Shown: one piece after another, positions 31,445 through 42,770 of the stretch
Position numbering within the stretch: the stretch's first letter is position 1
Layout: every line of letters starts with the position of its first letter
From: Pseudomonadota bacterium
GTDB taxonomy: Bacteria; Pseudomonadota; Gammaproteobacteria; Xanthomonadales; Xanthomonadaceae
DNA length: 44,888 bases
Direction: 5' to 3'
Assembly: GCA_023390905.1 (NCBI GenBank)
Contig: JAEWBY010000062.1
Coordinates: 1 to 44,888, forward strand
Program-made: the position numbers and the translations under genes
Notes under the pieces: generated by a model
Database searches by the model: none
What the model was told of the DNA's origin: nothing
What the model saw: only the letters and a program-made list of their open reading frames with translations

Positions 31445-33001
31445 ATGGCACGCAAGCTCCGTTGGTTCGGGTTGATCCTGCTCACGCTGATCATCGCCAG
31501 CGCCGTCTCGGTCTACAGCTACGGCCGCTTCGCCGCGCGCGTGCAGGGCCCGCCGTCGCACGCCTACCCGCTGCAATCGGCCCAGACCACGCTCGATCGC
31601 AGCCTGTTGCCGCTTTTGCAGGGGCGCGGCGGGCGAACGGGCATGAGCCTGGTGGCCGACAACCTCGACGCGTTCGCGGTGCGCGCCATGACCGCGCGCG
31701 CGGCCGGGCGCAGCCTCGATCTCCAGTACTACATCTGGCACGACGATTTCACCGGTCAACTGCTGGATCGCGAACTGCTGCGCGCGGCCGATCGCGGCGT
31801 GCGCGTGCGGTTGTTGCTGGATGATCTGAACGGGCATGGCCGCGATTCGATGCTCGCCGCGCTCGATACCCATCCGAACGTGGAAGTGCGCATGTTCAAT
31901 CCGACCCGCAACCGGGCCGGGGTGCTTGGCCGTGGCGTCGAGATGCTGCTGCGCGGGTTCAGCCTCAACCGGCGCATGCACAACAAGGCCTGGATCGCCG
32001 ACGGACGCGTGGCGATCGTCGGCGGGCGCAACGTGGGCGACGAGTATTTCGATGCCGCGCCGGGCACCAACTTCATGGATCTCGACGTGGCGCTGGTCGG
32101 CCCCGCGGTGCAGGAAACCGAGGCGATCTTCGATGCGTTCTGGAACAGTCCGTCGGCCATTCCGCTGCAGGCGCTGGTCAAGCCGAAGCTGAGCGCACTG
32201 GCGGACTTGCGCGAGGAAACCGGCAAGGCCTACGCCTCCCGGCGTGCAGGTCCGTACCTGCAACGATTGCGCGAATCGCCGAGCGTCCGCACGCTGATCG
32301 CGGGGCGCGCGCCGCTGCACTGGGTGGAACAAGCGCGCGTGGTCTCCGATCCCCCGGCCAAGATGCGCGGCGAAGGCGAACAGGCGTGGCTGATGAAGGA
32401 ACTGTTCCCGGCCATGTCGGCGGCGCGGCAGCGGCTTTGGATCATTTCGCCCTATTTCGTGCCGGGCGAGCCGGGCGTGGAGTGGCTGCGCGGCATCCGC
32501 CGGCGCGGCGTGGAGGTGGGGATCCTCACCAACTCGCTCGCCGCCACCGACGTGACCGCCGTGCACAGCGGTTATGCGCCGTACCGCGTGCCGTTGCTCG
32601 AAGCCGGCGTGCGCCTGCACGAGCTGATGCCGCGCACGCAGAAGACCGACAGCAGTGCGTTCGGCTCCAGCGGCGCCAGCCTGCACACCAAGGCGTTCGT
32701 CGTCGATGAGGACACCGGCTTCATCGGCTCGTTCAATCTGGATCCGCGCTCGGTCAACCTCAACACCGAGATGGGCATCCTGTTCCGCGATGGCCCGGCC
32801 ACGCGCGAACTGGCGCAGCGGTATCACGACAAGACGGCCGCAGGACAAAGCTATGCCGTGCACCTGGTCGACGGCCAGGTGCGCTGGACCGATGGATCAG
32901 TGAACCCCGAGCGCACGTGGGACACCGAACCCGGCGTCGGATTGTGGCGGCGCGGCGTGGTGAAAGTGCTGGAGTGGTTGCCGATCGAATCGCAGTTGTG
33001 A
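31445..33001 (+). CDS. clsC: Phospholipase D-family protein, cardiolipin synthase C-like
   Basis: 518-residue PLD-superfamily protein with an N-terminal membrane anchor (LILLTLIIASAVSVYSYG). The two HKD motifs are HNKAWIADGRVAIVGGRN (His179, Lys181) and HTKAFVVDEDTGFIGSFN (His414, Lys416), each followed by the expected G-G/S-N strand. The length and the LQYYIWHDD opening of the catalytic half fit ClsC/YmdC, which makes cardiolipin from phosphatidylglycerol and phosphatidylethanolamine. E. coli ClsC needs its partner YmdB, which is not seen here. ATG at 31445 is chosen because it starts the hydrophobic anchor. A PLD-type nuclease or other transphosphatidylase cannot be fully excluded. Confidence 0.85.
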   Translation: MARKLRWFGLILLTLIIASAVSVYSYGRFAARVQGPPSHAYPLQSAQTTLDRSLLPLLQGRGGRTGMSLVADNLDAFAVRAMTARAAGRSLDLQYYIWHDDFTGQLLDRELLRAADRGVRVRLLLDDLNGHGRDSMLAALDTHPNVEVRMFNPTRNRAGVLGRGVEMLLRGFSLNRRMHNKAWIADGRVAIVGGRNVGDEYFDAAPGTNFMDLDVALVGPAVQETEAIFDAFWNSPSAIPLQALVKPKLSALADLREETGKAYASRRAGPYLQRLRESPSVRTLIAGRAPLHWVEQARVVSDPPAKMRGEGEQAWLMKELFPAMSAARQRLWIISPYFVPGEPGVEWLRGIRRRGVEVGILTNSLAATDVTAVHSGYAPYRVPLLEAGVRLHELMPRTQKTDSSAFGSSGASLHTKAFVVDEDTGFIGSFNLDPRSVNLNTEMGILFRDGPATRELAQRYHDKTAAGQSYAVHLVDGQVRWTDGSVNPERTWDTEPGVGLWRRGVVKVLEWLPIESQL

Positions 33002-33054
33002 TCGGCTGCGCCGTCATCCCGCCTTGCGAGATCAGCACTCCGCCATGGGCCTTC

Positions 33055-33136
33055 CTCGCCGGCAAGCAGCGACGCGCAGCCAGGAATCGAGCGCCCGGCC
33101 ACGCTCCACTTCCGCTGAGCCGCACCTGCCGGCGAG
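33055..33136. repeat. Long-range inverted repeat between convergent genes
   Basis: CTCGCCGGCA (33055-33064) and TGCCGGCGAG (33127-33136), perfect 10-base arms 62 bases apart in the clsC-mfd gap. It could fold as a shared 3' structure or be a REP-like remnant. Confidence 0.45.
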
Positions 33137-33145
33137 ACCGGTTGC

Positions 33146-36670
<3,525 letters not shown>

Positions 36671-36695
36671 CGGCACGCAAAACGACGGCAGCGCC

Positions 36696-36712
36696 GACGG
36701 CCCGAAGCCGTC
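36696..36712 (-). other. UUCG-type hairpin in mfd leader
   Basis: Minus-strand RNA folds as GACGGC-UUCGG-GCCGUC, a 6-bp stem, 26-42 bases before the mfd start. Function is unknown; it leaves the ribosome binding region free. Confidence 0.4.
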
Positions 36713-36793
36713 AGCGCGAGGAGGATCAGTCTAACGTGGGGTCGGTGGCTGTCGAGTCAATCGCAGCGGCCGCCGGCCATGCGCGGCCGTGCC

Positions 36794-37375
36794 TCAGAGC
36801 GGCGGCAGTTCGCTTTCGCGACCGACCATCGGCTCACCCAGCTCGAGCACGACGCGGATGAGCCCGGGCGCGGCGTCCTGCTCGCGGATCTGGCGGAAGC
36901 CGAGCGATTGGGCCAGTTGCAGCATCGGCACGTTGCTGTCGAGCACGTCACCGTAGAGGCGATCCAGCTTCTTGGAGCGCGCCCACTTCACCAGCCGCCG
37001 CATCAGATGGCGGCCCAGTCCCTGGCCGGCGACGAAATGGCTGACCAGGATGGAGAACTCGGCTTCGCGCGTGCGCGAGACCACCGACGCGCGCGCGACC
37101 GCGCCCACCAGCGCCTCGCCCGGCGGCAGCGGTTCGGCCGCGACCAGCGCGAACTCGGTCTGCGGATCCGGCTGGCTCAGGCGCTGGGCCATTTCCGGGG
37201 TCAGCTCGCTGAGCGCATACAGAAAGCGCTGACGGATTTCCTCGGGGCCGAGCAGGGTGAACGCGCCGCGGATCGGCCCGGCGTCTTCCGGGCGGATCGG
37301 CCGGATCAGCAGCTCGCGGCCGCTCGGAAGGCGGAAGTGTTCATGCCAGGGCGGAAGTCGTTTCGGCGCGGTCAT
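36794..37375 (-). CDS. GNAT-family N-acetyltransferase
   Basis: 193-residue GCN5-related acetyltransferase. Motif A (acetyl-CoA pyrophosphate binding) is GQGLGRHLMRRLVKWARSKK; the C-terminal DSNVPMLQLAQSLGF is motif B. The N-terminal LPSGRELLIRPIRPEDAGPIRGAF is typical of the acetyltransferase domain found at the end of large acyl-CoA synthetase-like (Pat-type) proteins, here as a free-standing unit. That similarity raises protein lysine acetylation as one option, but the substrate is unknown. ATG at 37375; the open frame upstream overlaps the divergent CDF promoter region and is rejected. Confidence 0.87.
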   Translation of the reverse strand: MTAPKRLPPWHEHFRLPSGRELLIRPIRPEDAGPIRGAFTLLGPEEIRQRFLYALSELTPEMAQRLSQPDPQTEFALVAAEPLPPGEALVGAVARASVVSRTREAEFSILVSHFVAGQGLGRHLMRRLVKWARSKKLDRLYGDVLDSNVPMLQLAQSLGFRQIREQDAAPGLIRVVLELGEPMVGRESELPPL

Positions 37376-37423
37376 ATCGGGCAGGATGGTCCCATGTCGG
37401 GAGTGAACGGGATATCTCGACCG

Positions 37424-37450
37424 GCCCGCCGCTTTGGGCCTGCGGCGGGC
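37424..37450. other. 9-bp inverted repeat in GNAT-CDF divergent gap
   Basis: GCCCGCCGC (37424-37432) and GCGGCGGGC (37442-37450) around a 9-base loop. It sits about 50-75 bases before the CDF start, ahead of a TAGACT-like -10 word, so it may be an operator (for example of a metal regulator) or a transcribed stem. Confidence 0.35.
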
Positions 37451-37499
37451 GGCCACCATTGCTAGACTGCCCACCTTCTCAACGTCGCAGGGATGTCCG

Positions 37500-38417
37500 A
37501 TGGCGGGTGGTGGCGATTCTACGCGTGCAATCTTCTTTGCGCTGGGCGCGAACTTCGCGATCGCGGTGGCCAAGGGCGTGGCGGCCTTCGTGACCGGCTC
37601 GGGCGCGATGCTCGCCGAGACCGTGCACTCGCTGGCCGATTGCGGCAACCAGTTGCTGCTGCTGCTGGGCCTGCGGCAGGCACGGCGGCCGGCCTCGCCC
37701 GAGCATCCGCTCGGGTATGGGCGGGCGATCTACTTCTGGTCGTTCCTGGTGGCGGTGATGCTCTTCAGCATCGGCGGCATGTTCTCGGTGTACGAAGGCG
37801 TGCACAAGCTGCAGCATCCGGAGCCGCTCAAGCAGTGGTGGTGGGCGGCGGGCGTGCTGGTGTTCGCGATCATCGCCGAGGGCGTGTCGATGCGCGCCTG
37901 CATGCAGGAAGTGAACAAGTCGCGCGGCTCGCGCTCGGTATGGCGCTGGTTCCGCGAGAGCCGGCAGGCCGAGCTGGTGGTGATTTTCGGTGAGGATCTG
38001 GCCGCGCTGCTGGGCCTGGTGTTCGCGCTGGCCGCGGTGCTGCTGTCGGTGGTCACCGGCAATCCGCTGTGGGATGCGGTCGGTACGGTGATGATCGGCC
38101 TGCTGCTGATCGTCATCGCGGTGCTGGTGGCGATCGAAGTGAAGTCGATGCTGATCGGCCAGAGCGTGGATCCGGAACTGGAGCGGCAACTGGTCGGCTG
38201 GTTGAACGCGCGCCCGGAAGTGCACGCGCTGATCCACGTCATCACCCTGCAGCAGGGCAATGATGTAGTGGTGTCGGTGCAGGCGCAGATGCGCGAGAGC
38301 GCCGACGTGCGCGTGCTGCTGGCCGACATCAACCGCGTCGAGGACGAACTCAAGCAGGCCTATCCGGCGGTGCGCTGGACGTTCTTCGAGCCCGATCTTC
38401 CCAAGGAACAGCGCTGA
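37500..38417 (+). CDS. Cation diffusion facilitator family metal transporter
   Basis: 305-residue CDF protein exporting divalent metal ions (zinc, manganese or iron) in exchange for protons. The membrane part has about six helices. The first metal site is HSLADCGNQ (His-x3-Asp) in helix 2 and the second is EDLAALLGLVFAL in helix 5. This EDxxA variant is seen in the SLC30A9/CDF subgroup that differs from ZitB/FieF. The cytoplasmic domain (about 205-305) has the usual alpha-beta fold with HVITLQQGNDVVVSVQAQM. ATG at 37500; eight bases separate it from the next gene, so they are likely co-transcribed. Confidence 0.9.
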   Translation: MAGGGDSTRAIFFALGANFAIAVAKGVAAFVTGSGAMLAETVHSLADCGNQLLLLLGLRQARRPASPEHPLGYGRAIYFWSFLVAVMLFSIGGMFSVYEGVHKLQHPEPLKQWWWAAGVLVFAIIAEGVSMRACMQEVNKSRGSRSVWRWFRESRQAELVVIFGEDLAALLGLVFALAAVLLSVVTGNPLWDAVGTVMIGLLLIVIAVLVAIEVKSMLIGQSVDPELERQLVGWLNARPEVHALIHVITLQQGNDVVVSVQAQMRESADVRVLLADINRVEDELKQAYPAVRWTFFEPDLPKEQR

Positions 38418-38424
38418 GGCCGGC

Positions 38425-38787
38425 ATGGGCAGGGCCATCAGCGAACGCGATCTGCGCACCTGGCTGGAAAAATCGCCGGGCGTGACCACCGACGTGAAGT
38501 GGGGCGCGGACCTGTGCTTCCTCGTCGCCGGCAAGATGTTCTGCGTGTATTGCCTGGAAGGCGAGGAGAAGGGCAGCCTCAGCTTCAAGGCGGGCGAGGA
38601 TCGTTTCCTGGAGCTGACCGATCGGCCCGGCTTCCGGCCCGCGCCGTACCTGGCCCGCGCGCACTGGGTCAAGATCGACAAGCCCGGTGGCGTCGCGCGC
38701 GAGGAACTGCGCGATCTGCTGCAGGCCTCCTACCGATTGATCGTGGCCAGGCTGCCGAAGAAGACGCAGCGCGAACTGCAGGGCTGA
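38425..38787 (+). CDS. MmcQ/YjbR family protein
   Basis: 120-residue protein of the MmcQ/YjbR family, a small alpha-beta fold related to the CyaY/double-wing DNA-binding proteins. Landmarks: TDVKWGADLCFLVAGKMFC, SLSFKAGEDRF and YLARAHWVKI. The family is widespread but no biochemical function is firmly established; DNA binding is suggested from structure. It starts seven bases after the CDF stop and is convergent with the membrane protein gene at 38817. Confidence 0.88.
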   Translation: MGRAISERDLRTWLEKSPGVTTDVKWGADLCFLVAGKMFCVYCLEGEEKGSLSFKAGEDRFLELTDRPGFRPAPYLARAHWVKIDKPGGVAREELRDLLQASYRLIVARLPKKTQRELQG

Positions 38788-38816
38788 TCACGCACGATCG
38801 CGATCGATGCGGTCCT

Positions 38817-39458
38817 TCAACCGAAATCCGCATCACCGCGTGCGCGGACGATCGCAGTCCATGCCAGCATCAGCGCGGCCACGCACAACAAGCGCATGCC
38901 GGTGTTGGCGATCAGCAGCGGCCGCACGGCGCCGGAATGGCTCGCCCACGCCATCGCGCCATCGGCCAGCAGGAACGCGATCGCCAGCGCCAGCGCGATG
39001 AGGGAGGCCGTGCGGTGCACGATGAGGGCGGCAAGCGCGAGCAACAGCCCCGGCAGCGCGGGCGCCCAACCGCGTTGGAGATGCGGCAGCGTCCAGGAAT
39101 CCGCGCCCAGTCCCTGCACGCCGGCCCCGGCCAGCAGGAACGCGATCGCCAGCACGCACAGCAGCCAGCCGGCCCGGCGTGCACTGCGCCGGCCATGCGC
39201 GCGCGTGCCCACCGAACCGGGCAGCAGGCGATCGTCCATCCACACGGCCCAGCCGCCATACGCCGGAAGCGCCGAGCGCCGTACCTTCACCCGCGCGCCA
39301 TCGGACAGCGGAAAGATGCGTCCGGTGCGGAACGTCCCGGCCCGCGCGTTGCGCGCTAGCACCTCGTATCCGCAGGCGATGTCGACCCGGTTGAAGCGGC
39401 GGCGGATGGAAATCCGGTGCGCGGCGCTCGGACCGAAGGAAAAATGCTGCGGCTTCAT
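38817..39458 (-). CDS. Hypothetical membrane protein
   Basis: 213 residues from the ATG at 39458; another ATG at 39515 would add 19 residues. Residues 1-100 form a soluble basic, serine/arginine-rich part (RISIRRRFNRVDIACGYEVLARN, SDGARVKVRRSALPAYGGWAVWMDD). Then come four hydrophobic helices: LLCVLAIAFLLAGAGVQGLG, LPGLLLALAALIV, LIALALAIAFLLADGAMAW and MRLLCVAALMLAWTAIV. The codon pattern and the conserved look of the hydrophobic segments support a real gene. I do not recognise the family. It follows rlmJ on the same strand and may be its distal operon partner. The soluble part may be an N-terminal sensing or binding domain. Confidence 0.65.
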   Translation of the reverse strand: MKPQHFSFGPSAAHRISIRRRFNRVDIACGYEVLARNARAGTFRTGRIFPLSDGARVKVRRSALPAYGGWAVWMDDRLLPGSVGTRAHGRRSARRAGWLLCVLAIAFLLAGAGVQGLGADSWTLPHLQRGWAPALPGLLLALAALIVHRTASLIALALAIAFLLADGAMAWASHSGAVRPLLIANTGMRLLCVAALMLAWTAIVRARGDADFG

Positions 39459-39545
39459 CGGGCGCCCGTCAGAAAAGAGCGCAGATTTTGCGGAGCTGGC
39501 CCGCCGCGGCTCCATCAGACGATTCCGAAAAATCGGACGGGGACC

Positions 39546-40403
39546 TCAACGCGCCTGCTTCAGCCACTCCAGCCGCGTACCCGCACCGGGCTCGCCCAGC
39601 GCCTGCTGCAGGGCCGGCAGTGCCGGCGCGATCACCTGTTCGAACTGGAACGGAGGATTGATCAGCAGCATGCCGCTGCCGTTGAGGCGCAGCGGGGAGT
39701 CATCGGGGCGGATCTGCAATTCGGCCACCAGCGCGGACTTGATCGGCAACGCGGCCACCTTGCGGAAGAACGGTTGCAGGCTGCGCCGCTGCTTGATCGG
39801 ATACCACACGGCGTACTGCGCGGTTGGCCAGCGTTCCAGCGACTCGCGCAGCGCGCTCACGATCCGCGGGTATTCGGCATCCTGCGCTTCGTACGGCGGA
39901 TCGATCAGCACCAGCCCGCGCGCGAAACGCGTCTGGCCGATGCGCGGCGGCAGCAGCGCACGCAGGGCGGCATAACCATCCCGTGCATGCACGGCGACGC
40001 GATCGTCATGGGCGAACAGCGCCTTGAGTTCGGCGGCTTCTTCGGCCTGCAACTCGCAGGCGGCCAGGCGATCCTGCGGTCGCATCGACTGCGCGGCCAG
40101 CAGCGGCGAACCCGGATACACCACCAGCGCGCCGACCGGATTGTCCGCCTGCACCGCGCGCAGATAGGTTTCGACAATCGGCGGCAGGCGCGGCTGATCG
40201 AACAGCTTGAACACGCCGGCATCGGCTTCGGCGGTCTTGCGGCTTTCCTGTCCGCCCAGCAGATAGCGGCCGCGTCCGGCGTGCGTGTCGAGCACGAAGA
40301 ATGGCGTGTCCTTGCGCTTGAGCGCCTCCACCAGGGCCAGCAGGATCACGTGCTTGAGGACATCGGCATGGTTGCCGGCGTGGAAGGCGTGGCGGTAGTT
40401 CAT
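39546..40403 (-). CDS. rlmJ: 23S rRNA (adenine(2030)-N6)-methyltransferase
   Basis: 285-residue SAM-dependent methyltransferase (RlmJ in E. coli is 280 residues) that modifies A2030 of 23S rRNA. The N-terminus MNYRHAFHAGNHADVLKH is diagnostic. DTHAGRGRY is the SAM-binding motif and GLVLIDPPYE the catalytic DPPY motif IV. YPGSPLLA and the RPQDRLAACEL segment are also conserved. Start at 40403 is fixed by the family N-terminus. It is divergent from creB with only 46 bases between start codons, so the two promoters overlap. Confidence 0.96.
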   Translation of the reverse strand: MNYRHAFHAGNHADVLKHVILLALVEALKRKDTPFFVLDTHAGRGRYLLGGQESRKTAEADAGVFKLFDQPRLPPIVETYLRAVQADNPVGALVVYPGSPLLAAQSMRPQDRLAACELQAEEAAELKALFAHDDRVAVHARDGYAALRALLPPRIGQTRFARGLVLIDPPYEAQDAEYPRIVSALRESLERWPTAQYAVWYPIKQRRSLQPFFRKVAALPIKSALVAELQIRPDDSPLRLNGSGMLLINPPFQFEQVIAPALPALQQALGEPGAGTRLEWLKQAR

Positions 40404-40449
40404 GCGCCCAGCATAGCCCCGGGCGAACGCTGCGACTATGCTTGCCGGC

Positions 40450-41151
40450 ATGACGACGACCGCCACGATCCTCATCGCCGAAGACGAAGCCGCCATCGCC
40501 GACACCGTGCTGTATGCGCTGCGCAGCGAAGGGCTGGCCGCCGAGCATTGCCTGCTCGGCCGCGAGGTGGCGCCGCGCGTGCAGGCCGGCGGCATCGATG
40601 TGGTCGTGCTCGATGTCGGCCTGCCGGACGGCAGCGGCTTCGACGTCTGCCGGCAGCTGCGCGCCTTCAGCGATGTGCCGGTGATCTTCCTGACCGCGCG
40701 CAACGAGGAGATCGATCGCGTGCTCGGCCTGGAACTGGGCGCCGACGATTACATCACCAAGCCTTTCTCGCCGCGCGAACTGGTCGCACGCGTGCGCGCG
40801 CGCCTGCGCCGGCAGCACAGGGCCGCCATGCCGGCCGCGCAGGAGGGCTGGACACGGCAGGGCCAGTTCGAAATCGATCGCGAGGGCCACCGCATCCGCT
40901 ATCGCGGGCAGGCGCTGGATCTGACCCGCTACGAACACGCATTGCTGGCCGCGCTGCTGCAACGGCCGGGCGCGATCCTCAATCGCGCGCAGTTGATGGA
41001 ACGGGGCTGGGACAGCGACGCCGACAGCATGGATCGCACCGTCGACACCCACATCAAGACACTGCGCGGCAAGCTGCGCGCCGCCGGTGCCGAAGCCGAT
41101 CCGATCCGCACGCATCGCGGCCTGGGCTATTCGATCGGCATCGAGCCGTAG
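40450..41151 (+). CDS. creB: Two-component response regulator CreB
   Basis: 233-residue OmpR/PhoB-type response regulator. The receiver domain (1-120) has the phosphoacceptor Asp55 in VVLDVGLPD, the acidic pair in IAEDEAA, and Lys in DDYITKPFS. The C-terminal winged helix (about 140-230) recognises DNA through DRTVDTHIKTLRGKL. CreB regulates creD and carbon-related genes through TTCAC direct repeats; one such repeat lies before creD here. Start ATG at 40450 is preferred over an in-frame ATG four codons earlier. creC begins 38 bases downstream. Confidence 0.94.
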   Translation: MTTTATILIAEDEAAIADTVLYALRSEGLAAEHCLLGREVAPRVQAGGIDVVVLDVGLPDGSGFDVCRQLRAFSDVPVIFLTARNEEIDRVLGLELGADDYITKPFSPRELVARVRARLRRQHRAAMPAAQEGWTRQGQFEIDREGHRIRYRGQALDLTRYEHALLAALLQRPGAILNRAQLMERGWDSDADSMDRTVDTHIKTLRGKLRAAGAEADPIRTHRGLGYSIGIEP

Positions 41152-41153
41152 CC

Positions 41154-41189
41154 CATCCGGTTTCCCTTCTTCCGACTCCCGGTCGTCCC
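41154..41189. repeat. Heptanucleotide-like repeat between creB and creC
   Basis: Pyrimidine-rich units (tccggtt, tcccttc, ttccgac, tcccggt, cgtccc) fill the whole creB-creC gap and end at the creC ATG. No clear Shine-Dalgarno is left, so creC translation may depend on coupling to creB. Confidence 0.5.
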
Positions 41190-42617
41190 ATGCGCCTCGG
41201 CCTCCGTCTCTTCATCGCGTTCTTCCTGATCGTCGGACTCGCCGCGTTCTTCGTGATGCGCGTGTTCGTCAACGAGGTGAAGCCGGGCGTGCGCCAGGCG
41301 ATGGAATCGACGTTGGTCGATACGGCGAACGTGCTGGCGGTGATGGCCGCCGATGACATGAAGGCCGGGCGCATCGCCGACGGCGAGTTCGCGCGCCGGC
41401 TCGCACAGGCGCAGCAGCGCGATCTGCACGCGATGATCTGGCGATTCCCGAAGCGGCAGATCGATTACCGCGTCACCGTGACCGATGCGCGCGGCGTGGT
41501 CGTCTACGACTCGGAAGGCCGCGATCTGGGGCGCGACAACTCGCGCTGGAACGATGTCCATCGCACGCTGCGCGGCGAATACGGCGCGCGTTCCAGTCCC
41601 GAGCGGCCGGGAGACACCGAGCGCACCGTCATGCACGTGGCCGCGCCGATCCGCGATGGCGATCGGTTGATCGGCGTGCTGACCGTCGCCCAGCCCAACC
41701 ACACGATCGATCCCTTCATCGCCGCCAGCCAGCGCAGCATCATCCGGCGCGGCGCGTGGCTGATCGGGTTGTCCGCGCTGATCGGCCTGTTGATCACGTG
41801 GTGGCTGGTGCGCGGCATCGGCCGGCTGAACCGTTACGCGCAGGCGGTCGCAGCGGGCGAACCCGCACCGCCGCCGCCGCCGCGCCGCGACGAGATCGGC
41901 GATCTCGGCAACGCGCTGGAAGCCATGCGCCGCAAACTCGAGGGCAAGGCCTACGTCGAGCAGTACGTGCAGTCATTGACGCATGAGATGAAGAGTCCGC
42001 TGGCGGCCATCCGCGGCGCGGCCGAACTGTTGCAGGAACCCTTGCCCGAACCCGAACGCCGGCGGTTCGCGCACAACATCCAGGCGCAGGAACAGCGGCT
42101 CACCGAAACCATCGAAAAACTGCTGGCGCTGGCCGAGGTCGAACAGCACGGCTGGTTGCAGAAGCGACAGCGCGTGCCGCTGGACGAACTGCTCGCCGGT
42201 GCGCGCGAGGATGCTTCGGCGCGCGATCCGGATCATGCGATCACGCTGCGCGCCTCGCCGGATCTCGCGGTCGAGGGCGATCCGTTCCTGTTGCGCCGCG
42301 CGATCGGCAACCTGCTCGACAATGCACTCGCGTTCTCGCCGCCCGGCGCCGGCGTCGAGATCGATGCCACGCGCGAAGGCGATCAGGTGCGCATCCTGAT
42401 CCGCGATCGCGGCCCTGGCGTCCCCGACTACGCGCAGGCGCGCATCTTCGAACGCTTCTATTCACTGCCACGTCCGGATGCGCCGCGCAGCTCCGGCCTC
42501 GGCCTGCCCTTCGTGCGTGAAGTGGCCCGACTGCATGGCGGCAGCGTACGCCTGGGCAATCGCGATGACGGCGGCGCCGAGGCGGAACTGGAGCTGCCGG
42601 TAGCGGGTAGCGGATAG
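41190..42617 (+). CDS. creC: Two-component sensor histidine kinase CreC
   Basis: 475-residue membrane sensor kinase, the same length as E. coli CreC (474). Two transmembrane helices (LRLFIAFFLIVGLAAFFVMRV and LIGLSALIGLLITWWLV) flank a periplasmic domain of about 150 residues. A HAMP-like linker follows with a proline stretch (PAPPPPPRRDEIG). The H-box is SLTHEMKSPLAAI with His265, the N-box is LLDNALAFS, and the G-boxes are DRGPGVP and SSGLGLPF. It phosphorylates CreB in response to growth-medium or cell-envelope cues; in related bacteria it is tied to beta-lactam response. The last residues (VAGSG) are encoded inside heptamer repeat DNA, so the extreme C-terminus is repeat-derived. Confidence 0.95.
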   Translation: MRLGLRLFIAFFLIVGLAAFFVMRVFVNEVKPGVRQAMESTLVDTANVLAVMAADDMKAGRIADGEFARRLAQAQQRDLHAMIWRFPKRQIDYRVTVTDARGVVVYDSEGRDLGRDNSRWNDVHRTLRGEYGARSSPERPGDTERTVMHVAAPIRDGDRLIGVLTVAQPNHTIDPFIAASQRSIIRRGAWLIGLSALIGLLITWWLVRGIGRLNRYAQAVAAGEPAPPPPPRRDEIGDLGNALEAMRRKLEGKAYVEQYVQSLTHEMKSPLAAIRGAAELLQEPLPEPERRRFAHNIQAQEQRLTETIEKLLALAEVEQHGWLQKRQRVPLDELLAGAREDASARDPDHAITLRASPDLAVEGDPFLLRRAIGNLLDNALAFSPPGAGVEIDATREGDQVRILIRDRGPGVPDYAQARIFERFYSLPRPDAPRSSGLGLPFVREVARLHGGSVRLGNRDDGGAEAELELPVAGSG

Positions 42618-42631
42618 CCGGGAACCGGAAG
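42598..42631. repeat. Heptanucleotide repeat across creC stop
   Basis: Units cggtagc, gggtagc, ggatagc, cgggaac, cggaag. The array starts inside creC and supplies its stop codon. A reversed short array (ccggctg, tcggctc, ccggctc) follows at about 42657-42680. Confidence 0.65.
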
Positions 42632-42685
42632 CTGCATCGGAAAATCGCCACGCGCTGCCGGCTGTCGGCTCCCGGCTCCCCATAC

Positions 42686-42701
42686 TTCACACACACTTCA
42701 G
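42686..42701 (+). promoter_or_regulatory. Cre-tag-like CreB binding site before creD
   Basis: TTCAC-ACACAC-TTCAG. The known CreB/BlrA target is TTCAC-N6-TTCAC; 9 of 10 defined bases match with exact spacing. It lies 69 bases upstream of the creD start, as expected for the best-known CreB-activated gene. Confidence 0.75.
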
Positions 42702-42770
42702 ATTGCCTTCGACGCTGCTCCATCGGCGGGGGCGATGCTGCGTTCCTCATCCATCGATGGAACGGAGTAC

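Noticed and set aside
33055..33136. Inverted repeat as an insertion-sequence end or attachment site
   Set aside because: No transposase or integrase nearby, no target duplication, and the arms lie between two ordinary convergent genes.
36671..36793. TTGACT as the -35 of an mfd promoter
   Set aside because: The nearest plausible -10 words are 19-21 bases away, outside normal spacing, so I do not list it.
39524..39537. TCCGA-AAAA-TCGGA as a terminator after rlmJ
   Set aside because: Only a 5-bp stem without a T-run on the relevant strand, and the next gene on the same strand starts immediately; too weak to call.
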